The position numbers and the translations under genes are program-made. The notes under the pieces were generated by a model. The model saw only the letters and a program-made list of their open reading frames with translations, did not search any database and had not been told where the DNA came from. DNA of 64,000 nucleotides. It comes from Mycolicibacterium aubagnense (lineage in GTDB: Bacteria > Actinomycetota > Actinomycetes > Mycobacteriales > Mycobacteriaceae). Below are positions 7,521 to 16,754 of the stretch, piece after piece. The stretch spans positions 5,952,001 to 6,016,000 of the forward strand of contig NZ_AP022577.1 in assembly GCF_010730955.1 (NCBI RefSeq), given 5' to 3'. Within the stretch, counting starts at the first letter, position 1; each line of letters begins with the position of its first letter.

Positions 7521-8588
7521 ATGTATGACATTCACGTCGTGGACCTGCGACACTCTCGCGACAGCCAGGGCCGAACCCGGATGCGTCTGATCGCCGATAC
7601 AGTCCCAGACAGCAACCAGGCCGAACAGCTCGGACTGTCAGCCTGCCTCGAAGCCCTCGAGGAGGCGGGAGCCTTCGACATCGCTTACGGGCACGTGACT
7701 TCATCGCCCTCGTTCCCCAATACCGAGAACGTCGCCAAATTCGTTCTGAGTCTTGGTGCTCCGTTCGATGACATGGCGCGATACTGGATTTTGGACCAGG
7801 ACACGGGCGCCTTTGTCGAGCACTCGGCGACTCCTGAGTCGTTGGCCCGACTGATTCGATCGCGCACCGGAGTCGAAGCGTGCGCCGGTGTGGCGCACGC
7901 GGCCCAAGCACTGGCCTCCGTTGCGCGATCGGGCTCAAGTTCGTTCCCAGCCATTCAGGCCGCACTGTGCTTTCTTGCGTCGCTGGACGCCGAGCATTGG
8001 CGCAACCCGCCAATGCTTTTCGAGGTTCGCGATGGCGTCGGGGTCGGCTGGAAGCACACCGCCCGCACGGTGGTGTCTGGCGCAACTCGATCGGCGGGCC
8101 GGTACAGCGTCGTGATCACCGGTCAGCGCGCGGTGTTTCTGCGAACCCGCAACAGCGCGTCCACTGCGGACAAGGCGGAGATCGCGCTGGATACCGCCAC
8201 AGCCGGACAGATCATGGCCTTCCATCAGACCGGGTTGCTTCCAAGCGAAGCACGTGCCGCAGCTGAGGCGATCAATCCGGCTGTGGTGAACCCAGAACCG
8301 CCGGCGGCGACGCTCGCTGATCCACCGGACGCGTCGGCGAGCACAACTACGCACACCCCGCAGCTGCCCACCGATTCTCGACTCATCGCCAGCTGGGACA
8401 CAACGACCGGTGCCATCGCCGTCATCACGCTAACAGGCCAAGTGGTGGCTAATGGCGTGAGCGCCCCGGACCGCGAAACCGCCGAGGCGGTAATCGACGC
8501 TGCTGGATTCACCCGCCGCGGAGAGTGGGAGGCCACGTTGGCGGCCCCGCACCAGCTGCGAGTCGCCGTGCTGCAAGGCACGGCGTGA
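7521..8588 (+). CDS. Hypothetical two-domain protein (355 aa)
   Basis: The chosen ATG at 7521 is 8 nt after GGAGG; two earlier ATGs are too close to that site. Residues 1 to about 245 form an unrecognised domain (MYDIHVVDLRH... FPNTENVAKFVLSLGAPF). A Pro/Thr linker follows near 260-290. The last 65 residues repeat the domain of the 5535-5819 protein. No membrane segment or catalytic motif seen. Its stop overlaps the GTG of the next small gene. The upstream palindrome suggests control by the same regulator as the 4845 operon. Confidence 0.6.
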   Translation: MYDIHVVDLRHSRDSQGRTRMRLIADTVPDSNQAEQLGLSACLEALEEAGAFDIAYGHVTSSPSFPNTENVAKFVLSLGAPFDDMARYWILDQDTGAFVEHSATPESLARLIRSRTGVEACAGVAHAAQALASVARSGSSSFPAIQAALCFLASLDAEHWRNPPMLFEVRDGVGVGWKHTARTVVSGATRSAGRYSVVITGQRAVFLRTRNSASTADKAEIALDTATAGQIMAFHQTGLLPSEARAAAEAINPAVVNPEPPAATLADPPDASASTTTHTPQLPTDSRLIASWDTTTGAIAVITLTGQVVANGVSAPDRETAEAVIDAAGFTRRGEWEATLAAPHQLRVAVLQGTA

Positions 8589-8716
8589 CAGCTGATTCTG
8601 AGGCGTCAGCGCTCGAGCCGGCAACGACGGGCGAGGTTCCGAATTTCAACGCGCCGCGCAACGGGTTCAGGGCACTTTTCCGTGTCATTGTGGGAAGCGC
8701 TAGACGCCGTGGCTGA
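8585..8716 (+). CDS. Tiny coupled protein (43 aa)
   Basis: GTG 8585 overlaps the previous stop (GTGA), giving an in-frame 43-codon gene ending at TGA 8714-8716, 13 bp before the regulator gene. The tail is basic (FRALFRVIVGSARRRG), possibly amphipathic and membrane- or nucleic-acid-associated. It is too short to classify; support comes only from the coupling geometry. Confidence 0.4.
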   Translation: MTADSEASALEPATTGEVPNFNAPRNGFRALFRVIVGSARRRG

Positions 8717-8729
8717 AAAGAGGGAACCG

Positions 8730-9080
8730 ATGGTCGGGTACGAACTTGTCTTTGCCGAGGACACTCCGCAGGAGTGCCTGAATCATCCCGCCGTCGTGCA
8801 CTTCGTCCAGAAGATCCGTGAACTCACCCATGGCCGGCGGATTCGGACCGAAGACGGCCGCGAGCGTCGTCTGAGCGCCTTGCAGGTTCACCGGCTGCTC
8901 AAAGAGCGGGCCCCGAACCTGCCGATATCGAAGACGCAGGTGTACCGGTACTTCAACGGCACAGCGGTGCCCACCATCGACGTCATCACGGAACTGGCCG
9001 GGGTTTTCGGTGTATCACCGCGTGAGTTCGTTCCGAGCACCACCAGTAGTCGCGTCATGCGACCTGCGGTGGATCAGTAG
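8730..9080 (+). CDS. EspR-like helix-turn-helix transcriptional regulator (116 aa)
   Basis: The HTH region runs from about residue 30 to 95: FVQKIRELTHGRRI, then LSALQVHRLLKERAPNLPISKTQVYRYFNG as the recognition segment, then VITELAGVFGVSPREFV. This matches the layout of EspR-type XRE regulators that control ESX genes in mycobacteria. ATG 8730 has GAGGG just upstream. It lies beside both the palindrome-controlled operon and the ESX substrate block, so it is the best candidate in view for the palindrome-binding protein; that is inference. Its end overlaps the end of the convergent gene by 7 bp. Confidence 0.65.
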   Translation: MVGYELVFAEDTPQECLNHPAVVHFVQKIRELTHGRRIRTEDGRERRLSALQVHRLLKERAPNLPISKTQVYRYFNGTAVPTIDVITELAGVFGVSPREFVPSTTSSRVMRPAVDQ

Positions 9081-10081
9081 CCGGTGTAACCCGCGGTTCC
9101 AACCCCTCGACGCTGGGCGAACGCTTCGAGCCCCGACCCGTCGGGGGAGACGTGATAGGTGTTCATCACGTAGTTCATCGAAGCCGCAGCACTGGCTACG
9201 GGGTCGTAGATCGAGTTGCTGGTTCCTGCCATGTGGTAGGCCGCGAACGTCGTCGGGATGCATTGCCAGGCGCCGCGGCTGCTGTTCGCGTGGGCGCCGT
9301 CGGACACGATCATGCCCGTGGCGTTGGAATCAGAGTTGTTGGCAGCGTTCGGATTGCGTGAAGATTCCCCCTCAGCCATGTGCTGATACAGCGCCTGCCA
9401 CTGGGCGCGTAGCGTTGGGTCGTTGGGGACGCCGTTAATCGTCAGGGCCTGGTCGATGACTGCCGCCGTTTGTTGCGGAGTCATCTGCCCGCCGGGGTAT
9501 TTATCCAGCGACACCTGCGAGACATCCAGAGGCTGCGGACGCTGAGGCGTGGTCGCCGAGGACGCCGACGCCGGGTCCCCGGGAACCTGCGGATAAATCC
9601 CGTTCGCGGCGTCTTGTTCGGCGCGCTCTTTCGACGCATCGACCAGCGCCTGCAGCAGCTGCGGGTCGATGGTGCTCAGTCCGGACGGCGGTGTCGATGG
9701 CATAGGCGGCGCCGGCATTGGTGCGGGTGCAGCCGCCGCTGGCGCGGGAGCAGGCGCGGCCTGACTTTGCCCTGATTGTGGGACAGTCGGCATCGAGGGC
9801 ATCGACGACTTTCCCTCGCCGCCGATGCCTTTGACGTCGCGCCCGCCCCGGTCCTGGAGATCAGCCAGATCCTTGGTGTACTGGCCTGTCTTGTCACCAG
9901 CCGCACGAACTTTGTCACGTCCTGCTCGACCTTGGGCACTGGTGTCTTCGACCGCACTGGTCAGGCGGGGATCGACGCCCGGTGCTGTGGATTTTCCGTC
10001 GGTGCGAGCGGGCATGCCGTCCATGGCCCTGCCGGTACCGTCGATGACCGCGCCGAAGTCGTTGTTAATAGACCCAGTCAC
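9074..10081 (-). CDS. Lytic transglycosylase with an N-terminal module shared with the NlpC/P60 protein (335 aa)
   Basis: The C-terminal 110 residues are an SLT-type transglycosylase domain: a helix ending EGESSRNPNA with the probable catalytic Glu at 239, GMIVSDG, RGAWQCIPTTFAAYHMAG, and a tail of NYVMNTYHV type. The middle is a Pro/Ala linker. Residues 1-88 contain DGK-x2-APGVDPRLT-x-AV, matching the N-terminus of the hydrolase at 19609-20571. No Sec signal is visible, so the shared module may be the export or partner-binding region. Cleavage of peptidoglycan glycan strands would fit opening the cell wall for an ESX or conjugation apparatus. Confidence 0.75.
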   Translation of the reverse strand: MTGSINNDFGAVIDGTGRAMDGMPARTDGKSTAPGVDPRLTSAVEDTSAQGRAGRDKVRAAGDKTGQYTKDLADLQDRGGRDVKGIGGEGKSSMPSMPTVPQSGQSQAAPAPAPAAAAPAPMPAPPMPSTPPSGLSTIDPQLLQALVDASKERAEQDAANGIYPQVPGDPASASSATTPQRPQPLDVSQVSLDKYPGGQMTPQQTAAVIDQALTINGVPNDPTLRAQWQALYQHMAEGESSRNPNAANNSDSNATGMIVSDGAHANSSRGAWQCIPTTFAAYHMAGTSNSIYDPVASAAASMNYVMNTYHVSPDGSGLEAFAQRRGVGTAGYTGY

Positions 10082-10118
10082 CGCGGTTGGTCCTTCCCAG
10101 CTGTGCTGTCGGCACGCA

Positions 10119-12548
10119 TCACTTCACCGCGCTCGGATCGAGCTTCGGCGCCGTAGCGGAGGGGGCCGGAGCGCGAAGACCGGTGTCGGTGGCCGCGACG
10201 TTGGCCGGCCCACCGCCGGTGCCCGCCGCCGGGACGCCCGGGTTGCCTGATTGCGGAACCGACTGCGGCCCAGCGGGGGCAGCGTGCGCCGCTGGGGCAG
10301 GCGGTGCGGGAACGGGAGGTGCCGGAACCGCTGGTGCAGACCCATCGGCACCCGGAACGGAGAACGGAACCGCGCCTGTTGTCGGCCCACTCACCGCCGC
10401 GGTAGTCCCCGGAGCTCCCGGCGCGGTGGGATCGGACAGGCGGAAGTAACCTGCCTGATCGCCCATGTCCTGCGGCAGCATCTTCGCGTCGATCTCTTTG
10501 AACGAGGTCAAGTCGTAGAACTTGCCGTCGCCGAGGAGCAGGTACTGCTTGCCGGCGGCCACCAGGACATCGCCCGGCTTGGCTTCCGACGGGGCGATCT
10601 GATGACCCGGGTCCTGGCCCGGAACAGGCGGATTCAGACCAGCTTTCGCCGCGGCCTCGGCCAGGCTGATCGGGTGGTTCGGGTCGGCCTTGGCCAGGAT
10701 TTCCATCATCTTGGCGGTCTTCGGATCCGGGAAGGTGACCTTGTGTCCCTTGACGTCCACGGTGGTGTTCGGAGCCGTCGCCGCGGCGGGCTTCGGCGCC
10801 CCGGGGCCAGGCACCGCCGCGGCAGGAGCCGGTGCCGCTGGGGGAGCCGGCGGCACGAGCGGCGCCGCGACCTGCGCACCCTTGTTGTCGGGCTTGGAGG
10901 CAGCCAGGTCGGGCTTGGGCTTGGCGGGGCCATCCTTCTTCGGGTCCACCAGAGGTGTGCCTTCGGAGGGTTTGGCCGACGGCGTGCCGCCCAGCGGTGT
11001 CCCGCCGAGCGGAGATCCGCCCATGGGGGAACCTCCGAACGGGCTGCCGCCCAGCGGCGATCCGCCGAGCGGGCTCTTGTTGCCCAGCGATGACAGCAGC
11101 TTTGAGATGTCGTCTTTCGGAGCGTCTTTCGCCGGCGTTGCCGGTGACGTAGGCGGCGGGGTGGCGGGCGCCACTGTGTGCGGCGCAGCCGGAGCTGGCG
11201 CAGCTGGGTTCGGGGTCGCTGGCTTGTTCGACGGTGCTGGGCGGGCCGCCGGCGCCAGCGTGGCGACGGTGTCACCGAACAGTTTCGATAGCTTGTCCGA
11301 TGCGGCTGCAATCGCCGTCTGCCCTGTCGTCATCTGATTCGCCAGAGACGTGGCCGGACCTGAGTCAGACAGCTGGCCGTCGTTGGCAAGCTGTTGGCGC
11401 ACTTTGTGGTTGGTGTCGATCATGGCTTTGTACTGCTTGTCGGCGGCATCGGATGCGGCGGTCAGCTGCGCGGTGATCAGCTTGGCTGCCGCAGGCAGCT
11501 TGGCCATCGCCGTGAACTGCGAGGCCAGCTTTTCCCGGTACTGCTGCATGTACGGTTCACCCGAGTTGGACAAGGTGTGGTCGATCTGGGCGAAGACTTC
11601 AGCGATGCCCTGCAGCCAGTCGGTCACTGCCTTCTGTACCTCGGGGGTGTCGAGACGAAGAGTGTTGGGCGGGTTGGAGTTCCACACCGTCCCGGCTGGG
11701 CCGTCGGCGAACGAGAAGATCTTCTGTTGTACGGCTGTCAAGCTGGCGTCGGCATCGCGGACCCCCGGAGCCTGTGCTGCGGCACCCGGAAGCATGTGAG
11801 TGTCGGTGCCGTTGGGCGGATCCCACAGCCCGTAGGAACTGTGACCGTCCGCACCGAACTGCTCCCACAACAGGTCGGCTCCCAGCGCGATCCACCCGAC
11901 TGGGCCGGGAATCACACCGATGCCGTTGAGGATCGCTCCGACGTAGTTTCCGTGCTCGGCGTCGTCGATTGCCTGCCCGGCGGCAAAAACACTGCCCACC
12001 AACGGCAATGCTCGAAGTCCACCTTTGGCGAGGCCTTTCACAGCGGTGCTTGCCAGGCCGGAACCGGGAATCGCTTTCTCTGCGACGGAAGCGCCCTTGG
12101 CTGCCCACGACTGGCTGGCATCCCATTGAGCCTTGGCTAGTCCTGCGATGCCCTTGACCGGCTCTCCAGCTTTGAAGGGCGCGAACGCATCTGGTGGCAG
12201 ACCCAGGTTGGTTAGCGCTTTTTCGGCACGCGGTGACAAGTTCGATGTTGGAGCTGGCGGGGGCGTAGTTGGCGCGGCTGGTCCCGTGGCGGCTGGCGTA
12301 ATCGCCGCCGGTGCTGCCGGTGCTGCCGGTGCTGCCGGTGCTGCCGGTGCTGCGGGAGCTGCCGGTGCTGCGGGAGCTGGCGGTGCTGCGGGAGCTGGCG
12401 GTGCTGCCGGCGCAGACGTGACCGGATCGTTCGCAGGGCTAAAGTATCTCGCGCCGGGCTCATCGGTCGGTGCAGGTGCGCTCCAGTCGCGAGGTTGGTC
12501 AGCGTGCGCCGGAGCCCAGGGGGCCCCGAATGTGTCGGGGGTGCTCAC
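10119..12548 (-). CDS. Large Pro/Ala-rich probable ESX-associated protein (809 aa)
   Basis: The GTG start overlaps the stop of the upstream gene (GTGA) and has GGAGAA nearby. The N-terminus has a tandem PAA/PAP repeat near residues 45-82. A central helical region (150-445) includes a hydrophobic segment (GVIPGPVGWIALGADLLW) and coiled stretches. A Pro-rich part with GGSPL repeats follows near 490-520. A small C-terminal domain near 660-710 reads DVLVAAGKQYLLLGDGKFYDL, and the tail is again Pro/Ala-rich. The build resembles long Esp-type accessory substrates, but I do not recognise the family. It sits between a 135-residue helical protein and the transglycosylase in one operon. Confidence 0.6.
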   Translation of the reverse strand: MSTPDTFGAPWAPAHADQPRDWSAPAPTDEPGARYFSPANDPVTSAPAAPPAPAAPPAPAAPAAPAAPAAPAAPAAPAAPAAITPAATGPAAPTTPPPAPTSNLSPRAEKALTNLGLPPDAFAPFKAGEPVKGIAGLAKAQWDASQSWAAKGASVAEKAIPGSGLASTAVKGLAKGGLRALPLVGSVFAAGQAIDDAEHGNYVGAILNGIGVIPGPVGWIALGADLLWEQFGADGHSSYGLWDPPNGTDTHMLPGAAAQAPGVRDADASLTAVQQKIFSFADGPAGTVWNSNPPNTLRLDTPEVQKAVTDWLQGIAEVFAQIDHTLSNSGEPYMQQYREKLASQFTAMAKLPAAAKLITAQLTAASDAADKQYKAMIDTNHKVRQQLANDGQLSDSGPATSLANQMTTGQTAIAAASDKLSKLFGDTVATLAPAARPAPSNKPATPNPAAPAPAAPHTVAPATPPPTSPATPAKDAPKDDISKLLSSLGNKSPLGGSPLGGSPFGGSPMGGSPLGGTPLGGTPSAKPSEGTPLVDPKKDGPAKPKPDLAASKPDNKGAQVAAPLVPPAPPAAPAPAAAVPGPGAPKPAAATAPNTTVDVKGHKVTFPDPKTAKMMEILAKADPNHPISLAEAAAKAGLNPPVPGQDPGHQIAPSEAKPGDVLVAAGKQYLLLGDGKFYDLTSFKEIDAKMLPQDMGDQAGYFRLSDPTAPGAPGTTAAVSGPTTGAVPFSVPGADGSAPAVPAPPVPAPPAPAAHAAPAGPQSVPQSGNPGVPAAGTGGGPANVAATDTGLRAPAPSATAPKLDPSAVK
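10986..11073 (-). repeat. In-gene 15-bp tandem repeats encoding GGSPL/GGTPL
   Basis: About seven imperfect copies of a 15-bp unit inside the 809-residue protein gene give a five-residue periodic Gly/Ser/Pro segment. Low-complexity linker; unit number is prone to change by slippage. Confidence 0.7.
12305..12410 (-). repeat. 9-bp tandem repeat encoding a Pro-Ala-Ala tract
   Basis: About twelve copies of a unit close to GGTGCTGCC, the first ones identical and later ones with a GGGAGCT variant. It encodes the PAAPA tract at residues 45-82 of the minus-strand protein. Likely variable between isolates. Confidence 0.75.
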
Positions 12549-12952
12549 AAGTTCTCCTGACTATTTGGAAGATTGGCGGCTTGGACTGGCTGTTTGGCTT
12601 CTGCCCGCGCATCAGTGACCAGTGCGTCAAAGAGGGTGAAGAACCCAGGCCCAGGGGTATAGGTGCGGCTGACTGCGTCATAAACTTCGCCGCGCTCGAC
12701 GAGCCGCCGTCCAAGGGTGGCAGCGGAAACGTCGGAAGGCGGATTCTTCCGAGACCGAATTACCGCCTCCAGATCGGCGAGTGTCGCATCGAGGTGTGCA
12801 GACACAGCTGCCTCTTGGGCCGCGGCCGAAGGTTCTCGAACAGCGCTGATGTCAAGCACGGGTGTATGCGATGACTGCGCTGCGAAAAATGCAGATGCCA
12901 TCGTATGCATAAATAGCTGGGTATCGCGCCCAGCTCCGGCAATTGTCGCCAT
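12545..12952 (-). CDS. Small helical protein, first gene of the transglycosylase operon (135 aa)
   Basis: ATG 12952 lies near a modest AAGGTG site. The frame extends upstream but would overlap the divergent gene, so the start at MATIAGAGR is preferred. Residues 45-70 form a helix (AAQEAAVSAHLDATLADLEAVI) followed by GRRLVERGEVYDAVSRTYTPG. Its stop is embedded in the next start, so it is translationally coupled to the 809-residue protein and may be its partner or chaperone. No WxG motif seen. Confidence 0.55.
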   Translation of the reverse strand: MATIAGAGRDTQLFMHTMASAFFAAQSSHTPVLDISAVREPSAAAQEAAVSAHLDATLADLEAVIRSRKNPPSDVSAATLGRRLVERGEVYDAVSRTYTPGPGFFTLFDALVTDARAEAKQPVQAANLPNSQENL

Positions 12953-13033
12953 GGAGCACACCTTAGGTCGGTTACGGCGTGTCGTTGTTGTGCGGCGCAT
13001 TTCCACCAGTAGCTGCCCTTTACCGTGGTCGCT

Positions 13034-14572
13034 ATGAATCTTGCACCGGCACGACTTCGTCACGTCGCGACGCAGCGGCCAAACCCGCTGCGGATCACTG
13101 GCGCGCAGAAGGCAATAGCCGCGGTGATGAACGGTGTGGACCCCGAACCAGGGGATCTCGAAGGCCTGGGTGAGCTGCGCATCGATGCGCAGACGCTGCA
13201 CTTGTCTGCCGCCGCGGCTCTGCGGCAGGTTCTCCTGTCCCGTCCAACTCCTGGTGCCCTTCGGACATCGCGGCACCGCCGGCGCATTGGGACCGATCAA
13301 CACGTGGTTCGCGATGCCTACTACCTGGCACTCGCGCTGGCTGATTGCACCGGGCCAACCGCGCTGGCAGCGGCCATCGGCAACATCTGCACAGACTGGC
13401 TTGAGCCAGCGGCGCTGGTGGGCCGTCTGCAGGTGCGGTTCCTTGAGCAGGTGTGCGCACAGATCGACATGACCGCCAACCACTTGCCCGTGGTGCCCCG
13501 GCTGTCAGGTGTCATGTCCCGCGACATCCTGGCTGCCGGCGGCCGACTAGCCCCGGGAACGGTTTTGCTTCCCGATCATGCCTTCGACCAGCGCGACCGT
13601 GACGAGGAAGGAAGTCCCTGGTTGCACGCGACGTCGACGGTGATGGTTGCCGGTCATTCGGGTCCAGTGATTGTCGATGCCGGTCCGGACAGTTTGACCG
13701 GAGCGTGGTCGGCACGCATAGCGGCCCCGGTCACCGTCACCGCTGCGGCCGGCCGCTGGCCGGTGACCGCGGTCGAGGACTGCCTCCGCTTGTGCTCGGC
13801 GCCGGTGCGAGCGTGGGTGGCGTCAATGGACCGTCAGCTTTCAGGCGAGGACAACGAGGATCTGTCACTGCGCATTGGGGCACCGCTACGGCAGTTCCTG
13901 ATCAGCCCCGCCACCGTGGCGGTTACTGCGGCGGTGGCGGCCTCACGCGGTGAATCTCCTGTTCCTGCCCTCGGCTCTGGCGAGGATGTCTCCGTTTCTG
14001 GCGCGCTGCCAGCGGTGCCGCTGATGCCGGCGGGTCGCAGCGACGAACGTGAACGCCATCCGATGGCGTCGACACTGCTTCCCCTCATGCGAGCTGGAGG
14101 GGAAGCAGGAGCCGAACTCGCCGAGGACACCATCCTCGAAGGATGTGGGTACGTCGCCGAAATTCATCGCGACGAGATGGCTCTGCTGTCAGCGGTGTCG
14201 GCCGCCGAACTCGACCGCGAGGTGGAGGTGACGATCAATTTCTCCACACCGCAGTGGCAGGACGTGACAGCCCTGATCGGTGACGTCCGGGCGACGGGAG
14301 TGATGCGGCTCGGCGCGCCCGTGTTCGGCCGAGTTGATCAGGAAATTATCGCTGGAGCCAGGCATCGGCTGAGTCTGCGTGCGCGCGTGACGTTCGGCGT
14401 GCCTGTACATACGCGTGAGGGATACGGTGTTGTTCTCCCGGCTGGGACGCGGCTGGCACTGCTTGGCGCTGATGTGTCGAAGCATCACACGACGCTGTAT
14501 GCCACCCAGCGCAGTGCAACCCCAGAGGATGTCGACGACGCCGCTCAGAAGCAGGACGTCAACGCGGCTTGA
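13034..14572 (+). CDS. Hypothetical protein (512 aa) between two ESX substrate operons
   Basis: A plus-strand gene, divergent from 12952 and convergent with the PPE gene. The start is uncertain: ATG 13034 or GTG 13025, both without a clear ribosome site. The N-terminal half is helical with DAYYLALALADCTG and DWLEPAALVGRLQVRFLEQV. The middle contains LAPGTVLLPDHAFDQRD. The C-terminus ends in REGYGVVLPAGTRLALLG, which faintly resembles the end of ADP-ribosyltransferase domains (a lipid-like E-x-L-L-P-x-G-T pattern), but the key residues are not convincing. Function unknown. Confidence 0.55.
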   Translation: MNLAPARLRHVATQRPNPLRITGAQKAIAAVMNGVDPEPGDLEGLGELRIDAQTLHLSAAAALRQVLLSRPTPGALRTSRHRRRIGTDQHVVRDAYYLALALADCTGPTALAAAIGNICTDWLEPAALVGRLQVRFLEQVCAQIDMTANHLPVVPRLSGVMSRDILAAGGRLAPGTVLLPDHAFDQRDRDEEGSPWLHATSTVMVAGHSGPVIVDAGPDSLTGAWSARIAAPVTVTAAAGRWPVTAVEDCLRLCSAPVRAWVASMDRQLSGEDNEDLSLRIGAPLRQFLISPATVAVTAAVAASRGESPVPALGSGEDVSVSGALPAVPLMPAGRSDERERHPMASTLLPLMRAGGEAGAELAEDTILEGCGYVAEIHRDEMALLSAVSAAELDREVEVTINFSTPQWQDVTALIGDVRATGVMRLGAPVFGRVDQEIIAGARHRLSLRARVTFGVPVHTREGYGVVLPAGTRLALLGADVSKHHTTLYATQRSATPEDVDDAAQKQDVNAA

Positions 14573-14603
14573 CCGATGGTGGGGAGCGGTGGGGCGTAGG
14601 CAC

Positions 14604-15839
14604 CTAGTCGAACAGTTCGCGTTCACTGCCTTCCGCTGACCGTGCAGCTGCATCCTGTCCAGCAGGTGTGTACGAGGCCAGCACCGTTTCGCCGCGGCGA
14701 GAGCGCTGACCTTCACCTGCGCCGGCCGCCGCTGGAGGCGCCATGCCGCCCGGAGTTCCGTTGACGGTCGCGCCCGCCAGCTTCTCCTGTGTCGGTGCCA
14801 CTGAGATCCCCGACAGCACCGACGTTCGGTTCGCCGATCCGCTCGAAGACTCCGACTTCGAAGTCAGCGCCGGGCCTAGTCCGCCCATACCGCCGACGCC
14901 ACCCATCGACACACCCCCAGCGCCGACGCCCGCACCCACGGGAGAGGCGCCACCCAGAGGCAGCCCACCGACCCCTGCAAGCGCTGGCGCGAACGACGAT
15001 CCCGTGGAGCCGCCGTTGAGCAGACCACCGAGACCAGAGGCCGAACCGAACGCCTGCATCGGTCCACTGAGCAGCCCCTGGATTCCCTGTAGCGGATTGC
15101 TCATACCCTGGCCGGCGCTCTGAAGTGCTTGCATCGGAGCGGAGAACAAGGACGACATCTGGCTTACTCCACCGGCCTGGCTGCCACCCTGACCGACTGC
15201 CTGCGACGCCTGCGCAGCTGCCTGCGACGAAGCGTTGCCCCCAGCTTGCGACGCCAGCTGCCCGGCCTGCGACATCGCGTCACCAGCGTCGGCCAGCGCA
15301 CTGGCCGCGTTGGACAGCGGCGGCGGAGGCGGGATTGGGACCGGCAACGTAGCTGCCGTGATCACCTCGCCGTAGGTGCTACCGATCGACGCGTTCTGCA
15401 TCGTGTACGCGCCGTACTCCGCATTCAGCGCCCCGATGAGCGGAGTGTTCTGTCCGAAAAAGTTGCTGGCCTCGGCTGCGGCTTCCCGGACTCGGTTGTT
15501 GATCGATTGCATCGACGGAATCATCGACGAACGGGTGACACCGTAACTTTCGGCAACCACAGCGCAGATCGCAGCTTGTTTGAACGCAATCCCGGCCATG
15601 GAACCTAGCCAGGTCAGAAACGGTGGCGTCGCAGCTTGATGGGTCATCGACCGCACACCCGAGATCGACGCCAGCGAGGCCATCATCTGCCCACCGGTGA
15701 TGCCCATTGTTGCCAACGTGGCCGAGGCCAAACCCAACCAAGCAGCCGAGGCTGCGGCCCAGGTGGCTGACGTCGAACCGGTCTCGATCACCGACGCGTT
15801 GATTTCCGGGGTCGATTCGCCCCAAGGGTGATACGGCAT
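14604..15839 (-). CDS. PPE family protein (411 aa)
   Basis: The N-terminal 175 residues follow the PPE domain: GESTPEIN in place of the usual PPEIN, WLGLASA, a long middle helix region (TPPFLTWLGSMAGIAFKQAA), then the conserved FFGQNTPLIGALNAEYGAYTMQNA. A PIPPPPP linker leads to an Ala/Gln/Gly-rich C-terminus with GLGGLLNGGSTG and GGVGGMGGLG runs. PPE proteins form heterodimers with PE proteins and are exported by ESX systems; the PE gene at 16864-17169 is the likely partner. ATG 15839 has AAGGGA upstream. The first proline of the PPE motif is replaced by Thr. Confidence 0.85.
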   Translation of the reverse strand: MPYHPWGESTPEINASVIETGSTSATWAAASAAWLGLASATLATMGITGGQMMASLASISGVRSMTHQAATPPFLTWLGSMAGIAFKQAAICAVVAESYGVTRSSMIPSMQSINNRVREAAAEASNFFGQNTPLIGALNAEYGAYTMQNASIGSTYGEVITAATLPVPIPPPPPLSNAASALADAGDAMSQAGQLASQAGGNASSQAAAQASQAVGQGGSQAGGVSQMSSLFSAPMQALQSAGQGMSNPLQGIQGLLSGPMQAFGSASGLGGLLNGGSTGSSFAPALAGVGGLPLGGASPVGAGVGAGGVSMGGVGGMGGLGPALTSKSESSSGSANRTSVLSGISVAPTQEKLAGATVNGTPGGMAPPAAAGAGEGQRSRRGETVLASYTPAGQDAAARSAEGSERELFD

Positions 15840-15889
15840 GAGATTCCCTTTCGAGTTGTGTGGTTGTCGGGTCGGTGCGGGTCGGGAGG

Positions 15890-16681
15890 TTAGGAGTTGG
15901 GTGGCGGTGGCGGCGGAGAAGGTGGAGGCAGCGGAGCCACAGTCAGCGCGCCCGAGTTGCCGACAAGCTTCGCGACATCGCCAATCCGGTCCACCTGCAC
16001 GGCGTTCAGGGCCGCCATGTCGTTTGCCGACGGGCGTGAGACTTTGGCCGAGCGCGAACCCATGGTCAGTTGCGACAGACCTGAGGGCGCGAATTCGGCA
16101 GCCAGGTCCCCGGCGTGGAACGTCATCGTTGTCGCGTCCGTAGCCGGGTAGTCCACAACGGCGTCCGGTCCGGGAGCCAGCGCCTTGAGAGCTTGGGCGA
16201 TCGGGAAAGAAATGGCGCCCAGACGATCGCCGACCTCGATCCAATCTGGATCGTTGGTGGGCACACCGATCGTCGCCCAAAATGCCGCGCTGCCCCGCAG
16301 CAGCACCCGGTCACTGAGGGTGAGCAGTTCAGCAGACTGCGATTGCGATTGCACTGTGCCGTGCGCGATTCCGCGCACGACATCGACAGTCTCTTTGACC
16401 TCGAGCCGAGCGGCGGCTGAATCCACCGTCGAACTCAGCGAGACCTGCGAATTCGCCAGTGATCGCGCACTGATGCTGACCGCGGCGCTCTCCATTACAG
16501 ACAGGTGCCGCGTTGCCGGAGGGGGTGATACTGGCGGTGTCCGAAATACCAGCCATATCGTCAGAGGCACCGCGGCCAGCGCCCATACCAAGCCCACAAT
16601 CTGCACCGCTTGCAGTGCTCGTGCACGGGCACTCGGTCCCGGCAACTCCCACATTTCCCGCACGCTTGTTCTCCTTGCCAT
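15890..16681 (-). CDS. Single-pass membrane protein in the PE/PPE operon (263 aa)
   Basis: One transmembrane helix near residues 26-46 (AVQIVGLVWALAAVPLTIW) follows a short basic N-terminus. A long extracytoplasmic part of mixed alpha/beta character comes next, and the protein ends in a proline run (PPPSPPPPPPNS). No lipobox and no catalytic motif. It lies between the PE and PPE genes, so it may be a membrane accessory of the same secretion unit. Family not recognised. The start at 16681 lacks a strong ribosome site; an ATG nine codons in is the alternative. Confidence 0.6.
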   Translation of the reverse strand: MARRTSVREMWELPGPSARARALQAVQIVGLVWALAAVPLTIWLVFRTPPVSPPPATRHLSVMESAAVSISARSLANSQVSLSSTVDSAAARLEVKETVDVVRGIAHGTVQSQSQSAELLTLSDRVLLRGSAAFWATIGVPTNDPDWIEVGDRLGAISFPIAQALKALAPGPDAVVDYPATDATTMTFHAGDLAAEFAPSGLSQLTMGSRSAKVSRPSANDMAALNAVQVDRIGDVAKLVGNSGALTVAPLPPPSPPPPPPNS

Positions 16682-16754
16682 GGCCCATCTTTTGGGGATG
16701 CAGCCGGCACGCTAACCGCGCCGTTGCGGACCACGATGAAGCGGCGCGTAGGTG

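Noticed and set aside
10251..11093. Plus-strand frame opposite the Pro/Ala-rich protein
   Set aside because: Arg/Gly-rich mirror of the GC-rich repeats, not protein-like.
10986..12410. Regular repeats that could suggest a CRISPR array
   Set aside because: They are in-frame 9- and 15-bp coding repeats without unique spacers; no CRISPR or cas gene is present in the window.
14572..14604. Looked for a terminator between the convergent 512-aa gene and the PPE gene
   Set aside because: Only 31 bp lie between the two stops and no stem with a T run is visible.
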